Source: Halorientalis pallida
GTDB lineage: Archaea > Halobacteriota > Halobacteria > Halobacteriales > Haloarculaceae
Length of the DNA stretch: 64,000 nt
NCBI RefSeq assembly: GCF_004118325.1
Contig: NZ_RDFA01000002.1
Coordinates: forward strand, 253,001-317,000
Direction of reading: 5' to 3'
Positions 57,172-64,000 of the stretch are shown here, in pieces. The notes beneath the pieces are model-generated. The model had not been told where the DNA came from. It was given only the letters and a program-made list of their open reading frames with translations, and searched no databases. A program made the translations under genes and the position numbers. The first letter of the stretch is position 1; each line of letters opens with the position of its first letter.

Positions 57172-57254
57172 GCACCGGTTCCGTCCACACCCCACTTCGG
57201 GTCCCCCACCGCTCCGACTGAACGCTTTTACAGTTCCCGAGTGGCCCACCTCGT

Positions 57255-58349
57255 ATGCAGATCACTGGCGTCGATCAGTACCACCTGGAACACCAGGCAG
57301 CGGGGAGTTTCGAACCGACGTGGATTCCCGGCTACCCGCAGGGGACTCACGAAGTCGAGTTGTTCGAGATCGAGACCGACACCGGGCTGACTGGCTACGG
57401 CGCGATGCCGAGTTTCGCCGGCGGGATGGACTTCTCGGAACCGCTCTCCTACTTCCTGCTGGGCGAGGATCCCCACGACGTGGAGGGGATCCTCCGCAAG
57501 CTGGACAGCATCAACCTCGTCGGTCCGCGGCCGTGGGGCGTCGAGATCGCCATGTGGGACCTGATCGGCAAGGACGCCGGCAAGCCGATCTACGAACTGC
57601 TCGGGGGCACGGCGAGCGAGATTCCCGTCTACGCGTCGACGGGCGAAGTGGTGCCGGCCGCGGAGCGCATCGACTACGTGGAAGACGTGATCGCGGACGG
57701 CGTCGGCGCGGTCAAGCTCCGCGTGACCGAGCCCGACCACATCGAGATCGTCCGGAAAGTACGGGACGCCTACCCCGAGCTGCCGCTGATGGTCGACGCG
57801 AACAAGGGGTGGGCGGTACGGGTGATGGCGGACGAACGCCAGTGGTCGTTCCGGGAGGCCCTGGCGTTCGCCCGCGGGCTGGAGGAGGTCGGGAACGTCC
57901 GCTGGCTGGAGGAACCGCTTCCGCGCCACGACTACGAGGGGTACGCCCGCCTGCGCGAGGCGGTGGACGTGCCCATCGCCGGCGGGGAGTTCAACGACGG
58001 CATCCACCACTTCCGGGAGTTCGTGAGACAGGGGTCGCTCGATATCCTGCAACCGGACGCCGCGCTGGCGACGGGGATCAAGCGCGCCGACGAGGTGGCC
58101 GCGATGGCCCGCCAGCACGGCCTCGAATACGTGCCCCACACCTGGACCAACGGGATCGGGTTCGTCGCCAACCTCCACGTCATGGTCGCCAACGATTCCC
58201 CGTGGTGTGAGTTCCCGATGGAACCGCCGTGGACGCCCGACGTGCGGGACTTCCTGCTGGAAGCGACCGTCGACCACGAGGACGGCGTGGTCACCCCGCC
58301 CGAGGGGCCGGGCCTGGGTGTCGAGGTCGACGAGTCGCTGCTGTCGTGA
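57255..58349 (+). CDS. Mandelate racemase/muconate-lactonizing-type enzyme
   Basis: A 364-residue enolase-superfamily enzyme. The N-terminal capping domain is followed by a barrel with the metal ligands in MVDANKGW (Asp), WLEEPLPRHD (Glu) and IAGGEFNDG (Glu), the catalytic Lys in VKLRVTEPDH (KxR) and the late His in YVPHTWTNGIGF. Such enzymes dehydrate sugar acids or racemise hydroxy acids; halophilic xylonate or gluconate dehydratases belong here. The substrate is not deducible. The start is at 57255, and it is followed by a thioesterase gene. Confidence 0.9.
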   Translation: MQITGVDQYHLEHQAAGSFEPTWIPGYPQGTHEVELFEIETDTGLTGYGAMPSFAGGMDFSEPLSYFLLGEDPHDVEGILRKLDSINLVGPRPWGVEIAMWDLIGKDAGKPIYELLGGTASEIPVYASTGEVVPAAERIDYVEDVIADGVGAVKLRVTEPDHIEIVRKVRDAYPELPLMVDANKGWAVRVMADERQWSFREALAFARGLEEVGNVRWLEEPLPRHDYEGYARLREAVDVPIAGGEFNDGIHHFREFVRQGSLDILQPDAALATGIKRADEVAAMARQHGLEYVPHTWTNGIGFVANLHVMVANDSPWCEFPMEPPWTPDVRDFLLEATVDHEDGVVTPPEGPGLGVEVDESLLS

Positions 58350-58423
58350 CGGGGAGCGTCAGCGGTTCACACGGCCGTCCCGGATCGTAAGGGAGAGGGG
58401 TCGGGGCGGACTCGATTCGGGCG

Positions 58424-58834
58424 ATGAGCGAGTTCGCGTTTACGACGACGGTGCCGATTCGGTACCGCGATATCGACCCCTGGGATCACGTCAACAACGC
58501 CGTCTTCGCGACCTACATGGAGGAAGCGCGGGGCGAGTACCTCGAACGCGCGTTCGACGACGAGGACCTCGGGACCCGCAACTTCGTGCTGGCCAACCTC
58601 GAACTGGACTACCACGCGCCGGTGACCTACGACGGAAGCGGCGTCGAGGTCGCCGTCCGGGCCGCCGAGATGGGCGAGTCGAGCCTGACGCTGGCCTACG
58701 AACTCGGGAAGGCTGGCACGCTCGCCGCGACCGGCGAGACCACGCAGGTCCACATGGGCGAGGACGGGACGCCGGCGCCGCTGCCCGACGAGTGGCGGCA
58801 ATCGATCCGAGAATTCGAGTCCGCGCTGGAGTGA
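58424..58834 (+). CDS. Hot-dog-fold acyl-CoA thioesterase
   Basis: A 136-residue 4HBT-type thioesterase, hydrolysing acyl-CoA to free acid. The active-site pattern RYRDIDPWDHVNNAVFATYMEEAR has the characteristic Asp and the HVNN motif, followed by LELDYHAPVTYDGSGVEV. Start codon ATG at 58424 follows GGCG. It sits 74 bases after the enolase-superfamily gene; a metabolic link is not evident. Convergent with a STAS-like gene 15 bases away. Confidence 0.92.
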   Translation: MSEFAFTTTVPIRYRDIDPWDHVNNAVFATYMEEARGEYLERAFDDEDLGTRNFVLANLELDYHAPVTYDGSGVEVAVRAAEMGESSLTLAYELGKAGTLAATGETTQVHMGEDGTPAPLPDEWRQSIREFESALE

Positions 58835-58849
58835 CTGGCCGCGACGGCG

Positions 58850-59230
58850 CTACGCCTCGCTGGCCCACTCGACCGCCGTATCCACGTCGGTGAAGCCTTT
58901 GGCGTCCATCTCACGGGCCTCGTTCTTGTTGGCGATGGCGAGCCGTGCGATTCCGGGTGCCACGTACGCCGTCCGGGTCAGCCCAGTCTCCTCGCCGAGG
59001 GCGGTCCACTGTTTGTTGACGTGTTCGAGGACGTCACTGCCGACGGACTCGGTCCCTTCGAGGACCACGACGCACCCGGTCATGGCGTCGTCCCCGGCGT
59101 GTTCTCTGAAGTGTGCTTCGCCGTCGTCCAGTTCACCGGATTCGAGCGTCGCCGCCAGGTCGTCGATGATCCACATGCCGACACCGTCCCGTGCCTCGTA
59201 CGCGATGTTCTGTGTGATCGAATTCGGCAT
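58850..59230 (-). CDS. STAS/SpoIIAA-like protein
   Basis: 126 residues: MPNSITQNIAYEARDGVGMWII, then a beta-alpha alternation with AMTGCVVVLEGTESVGSDVLEHVNKQWTALGEETG and RLAIANKNEAREMDAKGFTDVDTAVEWA. The pattern is that of SpoIIAA-like (STAS fold) proteins common in haloarchaea, possibly a binding or anti-anti-sigma-like module; there is no conserved Ser phospho-site that I can place. Function unknown. Convergent to the thioesterase gene and divergent from sufS by about 250 bases. Confidence 0.75.
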   Translation of the reverse strand: MPNSITQNIAYEARDGVGMWIIDDLAATLESGELDDGEAHFREHAGDDAMTGCVVVLEGTESVGSDVLEHVNKQWTALGEETGLTRTAYVAPGIARLAIANKNEAREMDAKGFTDVDTAVEWASEA

Positions 59231-59483
59231 GCGTCACAGTTGGCCAGCGAGGACTAAGCGGTACGGATCGGTTCGGCGGCAGAAACGTACAGAAACGTTA
59301 AGACTGTTTATTACGTGTAACCGGCCCGGCGTGCTGGAGGTGCTCGGTAGCTCACCGGTGGCCGGTGTGGCCGCGATTCGGAAGGGCTGGCGTCGTCGCA
59401 GGCGGACTCGTGTAACCGTCGGCGGCTAGGGACGGCTGGGCGGACCGAAGGAGTGTTGGGTCCGGAACCCCTCCATACTGGTA

Positions 59484-60725
59484 ATGGGAACCACTGAATC
59501 AGCGCCGCTTGCCGTCGAGGATATCCGGGCGGACTTCCCGATCCTCGAACGGGAGTTCGACGGGACACCGCTGGTCTATCTCGACAACGCGGCGACGAGT
59601 CAGACACCCGACCAGGTGGTCGACGCCATCGTCGAGTACTACCGCACGTACAACTCGAACGTCCACCGTGGCATCCACCAGTTGAGTCAGGAGGCCTCGA
59701 TCGCCTACGAGGAGGCCCACGACCGCGTGGCGGAGTTCATCGGCGCGGAGAGTCGCGAGGAGATCGTCTTCACCAAGAACACCACCGAGTCGATGAATCT
59801 CGTGGCCTACGCCTGGGGGCTGAACGAACTCGGTCCCGGCGACGAGGTCGTCCTCACCGAGATGGAACACCACGCTTCGCTTGTCACCTGGCAACAGGTG
59901 GCCAAACGGACCGGTGCGACGGTGAAGTTCGTCCGCGTCGACGACGAGGGCTACCTCGACATGGACCACGCCCGTGAACTGATCACCGACGACACCGAGA
60001 TGGTCAGCGTCGTCCACATCTCGAACACGCTGGGGACGATCAATCCTGTCGCCGACCTCGCGGACCTCGCCCACGACCACGACGCGTACATGTTCGTCGA
60101 CGGTGCACAGTCGGTTCCCACCCGCCCGGTCGACGTGGGCGAGATCGACGCCGACTTCCTCGCCTTCTCGGGGCACAAGATGTGTGGGCCGACTGGAATC
60201 GGTGTCCTCTACGGGAAAGAGCCGATTCTGGACGCGATGCAGCCGTACCTCTACGGCGGGGACATGATCCGGAAGGTCACCTTCGAGGAGTCGACCTGGA
60301 ACGAACTCCCCTGGAAGTTCGAGGCCGGCACACCCAACATCTGCCAGGGGATCGCGCTGGCCGAGGCCATCGACTACCTCGAGGACATCGGGATGGACCG
60401 GGTGCAGGCTCACGAGGAGCAACTGGCCGAGTACGCCTACGACCGGCTCTCGGAGTTCGAGGACATCGAGATCTACGGCCCGCCCGGAGACGACCGCGGT
60501 GGCCTCGTCGCGTTCAACCTCGATGCCGTCCACGCCCACGACACTTCCGAGATCCTCAACGAGTTCGCCGTCGCCGTCCGGGCCGGTGACCACTGCACCC
60601 AGCCACTCCACGACAAACTCGGTGCCCCGGCGTCCGCACGCGCGTCGTTCTACATCTACAACACGCGGGAGGAAGTGGACAAACTGGTCGAGGCGCTGGC
60701 GGACGCGCGGGAGTTGTTCGCCTGA
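59484..60725 (+). CDS. sufS: Cysteine desulfurase SufS
   Basis: A 413-residue PLP enzyme that takes sulfur from cysteine for Fe-S cluster and cofactor assembly. It has the group II (SufS/CsdA) motifs: YLDNAATSQTPDQVVDA, TTESMNLVAYAW, the PLP Lys in FSGHKMCGPTGIGVLYG, and the active-site Cys in VRAGDHCTQPLHDKLG. The partner scaffold SufU lies 2.1 kb downstream on the same strand, with unrelated genes between. The start ATG at 59484 is preceded by GGTA. Confidence 0.96.
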   Translation: MGTTESAPLAVEDIRADFPILEREFDGTPLVYLDNAATSQTPDQVVDAIVEYYRTYNSNVHRGIHQLSQEASIAYEEAHDRVAEFIGAESREEIVFTKNTTESMNLVAYAWGLNELGPGDEVVLTEMEHHASLVTWQQVAKRTGATVKFVRVDDEGYLDMDHARELITDDTEMVSVVHISNTLGTINPVADLADLAHDHDAYMFVDGAQSVPTRPVDVGEIDADFLAFSGHKMCGPTGIGVLYGKEPILDAMQPYLYGGDMIRKVTFEESTWNELPWKFEAGTPNICQGIALAEAIDYLEDIGMDRVQAHEEQLAEYAYDRLSEFEDIEIYGPPGDDRGGLVAFNLDAVHAHDTSEILNEFAVAVRAGDHCTQPLHDKLGAPASARASFYIYNTREEVDKLVEALADARELFA

Positions 60726-60750
60726 CTCCCGGCGGCAGGGAGACCGACGC

Positions 60751-61275
60751 ATGCCCGGACGCTACGCGGCCGGCGAAGTCCGCGCCACTGCAGATTGTTA
60801 CACGCCTGAATGGATGGACGACAGCGGCGTCCGTGAGACGCTCCTGCAGGACCGGGAAGGGGTCGTGGTCAGGGTCGCGCTCCCGGACGGCGAGGAGTGG
60901 GCACTGGAGACCTCGCTCTGGGAACTCGTCTCGCTGTACGCGCTGGTCGAGTCCGGCGTGGCCGGCAGCGTCGTCGTGCACATGGGGTACCACGTCCGGA
61001 CCGAGCGACAATCGGGAGCGGATCGGCGACTCGACCTGACCACGTGGACGATCCGGGACGGCGATCCCGACGGCGAGTGGGTCCCCCACCGCACCGGGCC
61101 AACGGTACAGGGGCCGACACCGGCCGTCCTCGGCCTGCTGGCGGCCCCGATAGATCAGGTCCTCGAGACGCTCCGGGCACACGGAATGGACCGCGAGGAA
61201 GTTCGGCAGCACTACGAGGCTGCGCACGAGGAACCGAGAACTGAGACGAGTCTCTGGTCACGACTGTCCGAGTGA
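60751..61275 (+). CDS. Hypothetical protein, 174 residues
   Basis: Starts MPGRYAAGEVRATADCYTPE and follows sufS by 25 bases on the same strand, so co-transcription is likely. It has no membrane segment. The sequence (VRVALPDGEEWALETSLWELVSLYALV, GPTPAVLGLLAAPIDQVLETLRAHGM, EEPRTETSLWSRLSE) looks like a small globular alpha-beta protein. I recognise no domain. Position after sufS allows a role in sulfur metabolism, but this is weak. Confidence 0.6.
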   Translation: MPGRYAAGEVRATADCYTPEWMDDSGVRETLLQDREGVVVRVALPDGEEWALETSLWELVSLYALVESGVAGSVVVHMGYHVRTERQSGADRRLDLTTWTIRDGDPDGEWVPHRTGPTVQGPTPAVLGLLAAPIDQVLETLRAHGMDREEVRQHYEAAHEEPRTETSLWSRLSE

Positions 61276-61617
61276 CTACACGGTCGGGAGGAGGACGAAC
61301 CGGACCAGCCAGAGCGTCCCCATCCCGGCGGCCATAGTGGCGAAGACGTTCTCCGTGCGCCAGGCGACGACGGCGGCGAGGCCACCGGCGACGAGTTTGT
61401 CGACCGCGAGGCCGCTGGCGTCGAGCGTGACGAACGCCGGGAGGACCAGCGCCGCGAGGACCGCGGCGGGGACGTACCGGAGCGGGCGTTCGAGTCGCGG
61501 TGGAATCTCGTCGAGATAGCCGAAGAGCCCGATAAAGGAGAGGCGGATGGCGTAGGTCAGGACGCCGATGACGAGGACGACGCCCCACACCAGCGGGTCG
61601 GCGTAGCTAGTGGCCAT
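61276..61617 (-). CDS. azlD: AzlD-family branched-chain amino acid exporter subunit
   Basis: A 113-residue membrane protein with four helices, MATSYADPLVWGVVLVIGVLTYAIRLSFI, and the characteristic PPRLERPLRYVPAAVLAALVLPAF motif. AzlD is the small subunit of the AzlCD exporter of branched-chain amino acids. It overlaps azlC by 11 bases and is translated after it. The live importer for similar amino acids is encoded at 39-44.6 kb. Confidence 0.92.
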   Translation of the reverse strand: MATSYADPLVWGVVLVIGVLTYAIRLSFIGLFGYLDEIPPRLERPLRYVPAAVLAALVLPAFVTLDASGLAVDKLVAGGLAAVVAWRTENVFATMAAGMGTLWLVRFVLLPTV

Positions 61618-62305
61618 CGGTCGCGTTCACCTCCATGGATCGTTCGGAGCGGACGCCGGCGGCGATCCCGACCGACGCGCCGACGAGCAGGCCGAGGTTG
61701 AGCGGGAGGCCGGCACCGACGACGGCGACGGTACCGCCCACGAGGCCCGCGACGGTGGTCGGGCCGTCCTCCATCGCGGGGACCAGCAGCGCCAGGAAGA
61801 CGAGCGGGACGGCGAACTCCAGGCCCCAGGCATCCGGAACGCCGGTGCCGAGGAGGACACCGGCGGCAGTGGTGAGTTGCCAGACGGTCCACAGCGTGAC
61901 GGCGACGCCGAGGTAGTAGGCGACCCGGTCGACCGACCGCTCGCCGCGGTAGCTGGCGATGGAGAGGGCGTAGGCCTGGTCGGTCAGCAGGTAGGCCAGG
62001 CCGGCCTTGACCCGGGCGGCGAACGTCCGGAAGTGGGGCGCGATGGAGGCCGAGTACATCAACATGCGGAGGTTGATGACGACGGCGGTGAGGACGACGA
62101 CCGAGAGCGGTGCATCACGGCCGATGAGGTCGAGCGCGGCCAGCTGGGAGGCACCGGCGAAGACGATCACCGACATCCCGACGGCCTGTGTGAGATCGAG
62201 CCCGGCGTTCGCGGCCGCGATGCCGGCGACGAGACCGAATGGGGCGACGCCGAGCAGGAGGGGAGCCACGTCGCGAACGCCACGACGGAAGTCTGCGCGG
62301 TTCAT
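61607..62305 (-). CDS. azlC: AzlC-family branched-chain amino acid exporter subunit
   Basis: A 232-residue membrane protein with six to eight helices. AzlC features are FRRGVRDVAPLLLGVAPFGLVAGI, GMSVIVFAGASQLAALDLIG, LRMLMYSASIAPHFR and LLTDQAYALSIASYRG. With AzlD it exports valine, leucine or analogues. The start ATG 62305 leads straight into the first conserved segment. Upstream 62306-62369 has no gene. Confidence 0.93.
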   Translation of the reverse strand: MNRADFRRGVRDVAPLLLGVAPFGLVAGIAAANAGLDLTQAVGMSVIVFAGASQLAALDLIGRDAPLSVVVLTAVVINLRMLMYSASIAPHFRTFAARVKAGLAYLLTDQAYALSIASYRGERSVDRVAYYLGVAVTLWTVWQLTTAAGVLLGTGVPDAWGLEFAVPLVFLALLVPAMEDGPTTVAGLVGGTVAVVGAGLPLNLGLLVGASVGIAAGVRSERSMEVNATDGH

Positions 62306-62369
62306 GGCTGGGGATGTATCTGGGCGTGTTTACGCGTAACTATCCCGGAGCGAGGGCAGGCGGCGGGCG

Positions 62370-62576
62370 TCAGTCGTCCGCGTCGTCACCGCCGCGTCGC
62401 GAGACGACCCACAGGAGGATGAGGATGCCTTCGATGCGGGCGGCGGTGTAGACCCAGGGACGGAGTTCGATCTCGCTGTCGTCGGTGACGGCCAGGTCCA
62501 TCCAGAAGTCGACGACTTTGCGCGGGGCGAGCAGTTCGGTCAGACCCAGCAGGGCCAGCGGGAGTTGGAGTGCCAT
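62370..62576 (-). CDS. Hypothetical small membrane protein, 68 residues
   Basis: Begins MALQLPLALLGLTELLAPRKVVDFWMDLAVTDDSEIELRPWVYTAARIEGILILLWVV and ends RRGGDDADD: two transmembrane helices joined by a loop. Similar small membrane proteins occur widely in haloarchaea. The longer upstream frame is not protein-like, and the ATG at 62576 marks the point where hydrophobic sequence begins. Confidence 0.7.
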   Translation of the reverse strand: MALQLPLALLGLTELLAPRKVVDFWMDLAVTDDSEIELRPWVYTAARIEGILILLWVVSRRGGDDADD

Positions 62577-62758
62577 GCGGTCGGCTACGAGGGGGGCGGC
62601 AAAAACAGTTGACCTGGCGGGGGTCGGCGTGCAATACCGCCAGCGCGGGATGGCGACGTGCTGATTGCGCTGGCGGTTGGCAGCACGCGAGCATCCGCGC
62701 GAACGTAGTGAGCGCGGTTCACGCGAGCGGCGGAGCCGCTCGCGCCCGTTTTTGGTCC
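62577..62758. repeat. Hairpin cluster upstream of sufU
   Basis: This stretch has no gene. It contains CCGCCAGCGC/GCGCTGGCGG (10-bp arms, about 62637-62676), CCGCGC/GCGCGG around GAACGTAGTGA (62695-62717), and GCGAGCGGC/GCCGCTCGC around GGA (about 62723-62743). It joins the T-rich element at 62761-62813. The make-up parallels the cluster at 22501-22846. Confidence 0.7.
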
Positions 62759-62760
62759 AG

Positions 62761-62813
62761 CTTTTTGCAAGGAGTGGTGGCGCGCAGAGCGCGCCACCCG
62801 ACGCAGTAAAAAG
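62761..62813. repeat. 53-bp stem element with TTTTTGCAAG/GCAGTAAAAA ends
   Basis: CTTTTTGCAAG is followed by a perfect 10-bp hairpin GGTGGCGCGC AGA GCGCGCCACC (62776-62798) and then CGCAGTAAAAAGG. It shares both ends, but not the stem, with the element at 22774-22846. T-runs in either orientation suggest transcription termination; mobile-repeat origin is the other option. Confidence 0.65.
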
Positions 62814-62860
62814 GTGGCTCGGAAGCCTTTTGCGTCGCACTCGTCTATTTGTCTCCAACA

Positions 62861-63286
62861 ATGGTCGGCGGCTCAGATATGTACCGGCAGCAGATCCTCG
62901 ATCACTACAAGAGCCCGCGCAACTACGGGGAACTCGAGGAGCCGACGTTCACGCACGTCGGCGAGAACCCGATGTGTGGCGACACCATCGAGATGCAGGT
63001 GAAACTCGACGACGACGAAGAGGAGATCGAGTACGTCACCTTCCAGGGCGACGGCTGTGCGATCTCGCAGGCCTCGGCGTCGATGCTCTCCGAGAAACTC
63101 CAGGGGATGACGGTCGAGGACCTTCAGGAACTGGACCGCGACGACGTGGTCGACATGCTCGGCGTCGACATCTCACCGATGCGGATCAAGTGCGCCGTCC
63201 TGGCCGAGAAGGTGGCACAGGACGGTGCGGACATCTACTTCGGCGAGCTGGACGTGGACAAGACCACGACCGAAGACGACGACTGA
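62861..63286 (+). CDS. sufU: SufU/IscU-type iron-sulfur cluster scaffold
   Basis: A 141-residue Fe-S scaffold or sulfur-relay protein, partner of SufS. It starts MVGGSDMYRQQILDHYKSPRNYGE and has the three ligand cysteines in NPMCGDTIEMQV, GDGCAISQASASM and RIKCAVLAEK, with Asp in the first site. Start at ATG 62861 is preferred to the in-frame TTG upstream. The Gly-rich acidic tail (DVDKTTTEDDD) is halophilic. Confidence 0.95.
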   Translation: MVGGSDMYRQQILDHYKSPRNYGELEEPTFTHVGENPMCGDTIEMQVKLDDDEEEIEYVTFQGDGCAISQASASMLSEKLQGMTVEDLQELDRDDVVDMLGVDISPMRIKCAVLAEKVAQDGADIYFGELDVDKTTTEDDD

Positions 63287-63316
63287 GCGGGCGAGCGAGT
63301 AGGTTTCGCGGTCAGA

Positions 63317-64000
63317 TCACTGCGACGGATAGCGGATGGTGACGGCGGTACCCTCGTCGTCGTTCTCGACGACGGCGACGTGGCCGCCGACGCGTTCGAC
63401 GGCCAGCCGGACCATCCACAGCCCGAGACCGGTGCCGTGGACGAGCGGAGTGGTCTCGTCGTCGCGCAGCGCCAGCAGTTCGCTCTCGGGGATGGGCGGG
63501 CCGTCGTCGGTGACGGTGAGTTTGACCCAGGGTTCGTTCGGCGGGACGCCGACGGTGACGACGACGTCGGGGTCGTCGGCGTCGGCGTGCTGGATGGCGT
63601 TCTCACAGAGTTCGGTCAGGGCGAGTTCGACCTCCGGGCGGATCGTGGCCGCGCCCTCCGAGGGGCGGAGCATGTGGACGTGGGCGTCGGGGTGTCGTTT
63701 GTTGAGGTCGCTCTCGACGCGTTCGAGGACGGTCGCGAGGTCGGTCGGTCGCCAGTCGTCCTCGGGGGAGAGGACCTGCCGGATGCGCTGGACTTTCTCG
63801 ACGAGGCGATCCCAGCGTTCGGCGATGTCGCGGACCTTCCGCGCGGACTCCCGTTCGGTCTCGTCGAGGGCGTCTGCGAGCAGGCGGGCGTGGCTCAACA
63901 CGACGGTCATGTCGTTGCGGAGGTTGTGCCGGAGCAGGCGGTTGAGGACCGTCGCCTGGCGGCGGCGCTGCTCGCGCATCGTGATGTCGACGAACAGAAA
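63317..64000 (-). CDS. Sensor histidine kinase, C-terminal part (5' end outside window)
   Basis: The last 228 residues of a histidine kinase, open to the right edge, where it reads FLFVDITMREQ, the end of a PAS domain. The dimerisation/His site is RLLRHNLRNDMTVVLSHARLL, followed by the HATPase with N box LCENAIQHADADD, DDGPPIPESE and GTGLGLWMVRLAVE. Haloarchaeal kinases with PAS domains and this HisKA type respond to unknown cues. No response regulator is visible. Confidence 0.93.
   Translation of the reverse strand, partial: FLFVDITMREQRRRQATVLNRLLRHNLRNDMTVVLSHARLLADALDETERESARKVRDIAERWDRLVEKVQRIRQVLSPEDDWRPTDLATVLERVESDLNKRHPDAHVHMLRPSEGAATIRPEVELALTELCENAIQHADADDPDVVVTVGVPPNEPWVKLTVTDDGPPIPESELLALRDDETTPLVHGTGLGLWMVRLAVERVGGHVAVVENDDEGTAVTIRYPSQ

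Noticed and set aside
59290-59440. Possible tRNA or small RNA upstream of sufS
   Set aside because: No cloverleaf or T-arm could be drawn; only loose G+C-rich sequence is present.

Overview
The window is a stretch of a haloarchaeal chromosome. It is GC-rich, its proteins are strongly acidic, starts are often leaderless with a TATA-like box about 27 bases upstream, and the content is archaeal: RadA, SRP54/FtsY, L18Ae, L31e, L39e, aIF6, an XPD-type helicase, an intron-bearing tRNA and LysW-dependent arginine synthesis. A member of the Haloarculaceae is a reasonable guess, but the sequence alone does not settle the genus.

Layout. 1-2.3 kb: the 3' part of radA, then a DUF2178 membrane protein/XRE regulator pair behind a palindrome-rich promoter. 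2.4-12.0 kb: a complete arginine pathway, all on the minus strand, in transcription order argG, argH, lysW (argW), argX, argC, argB, argD, argE, argF. A 32-codon arginine-rich leaderless ORF precedes argG, and a duplicated argF 3' end lies downstream of argF. 12-22.5 kb: small membrane proteins, a 2'-5' RNA ligase-like protein, a LOV histidine kinase, an Fe-S helicase, a lipoprotein, a CDF transporter, a phosphodiesterase, a membrane-linked regulator and an M29 aminopeptidase. 22.8-27 kb: SRP54, FtsY, prefoldin alpha and L18Ae. 27-36.7 kb: alcohol dehydrogenase, SurE, paired MgtE halves, a CBS-MaoC fusion, a secreted nuclease, a YedY-like oxidoreductase and a three-gene HAD/RNA-binding/kinase operon. 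36.8 kb: tRNA-Arg(UCU) with a 31-nt intron. 37-46.7 kb: a CNNM-type protein, YbaK, a branched-chain amino acid ABC system and a soluble chemotaxis transducer. 46.7-47.8 kb: L39e-L31e-aIF6. 48-64 kb: ZIP transporter, ThpR and JAMM proteins, Na+/solute symporter, PhoU-like regulator, ureohydrolase, TPR/DUF424, an enolase-superfamily enzyme, SufS, AzlCD, SufU and a truncated histidine kinase.

The least ordinary features are structural. (1) The argG transcript appears to begin with a leaderless peptide ending in a cluster of Arg codons, followed by a perfect hairpin, which resembles a leader-peptide control device. (2) A two-hairpin DNA element is inserted in frame in unrelated proteins (a CBS-MaoC enzyme, a chemotaxis transducer, probably ArgB, with related palindromes in ArgG and ArgH). 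Its stem sequences change from copy to copy but stay complementary. (3) At least nine intergenic hairpins share an 11-base loop, GAACGNAGTGA, while their arms all differ. (4) The argF 3' end and its adjoining hairpin are duplicated, with only synonymous differences. (5) The L39e-L31e-aIF6 and L18Ae-prefoldin-FtsY gene groups are collinear but separated by about 20 kb. No insertion sequence, integrase, CRISPR array or replication origin was seen.
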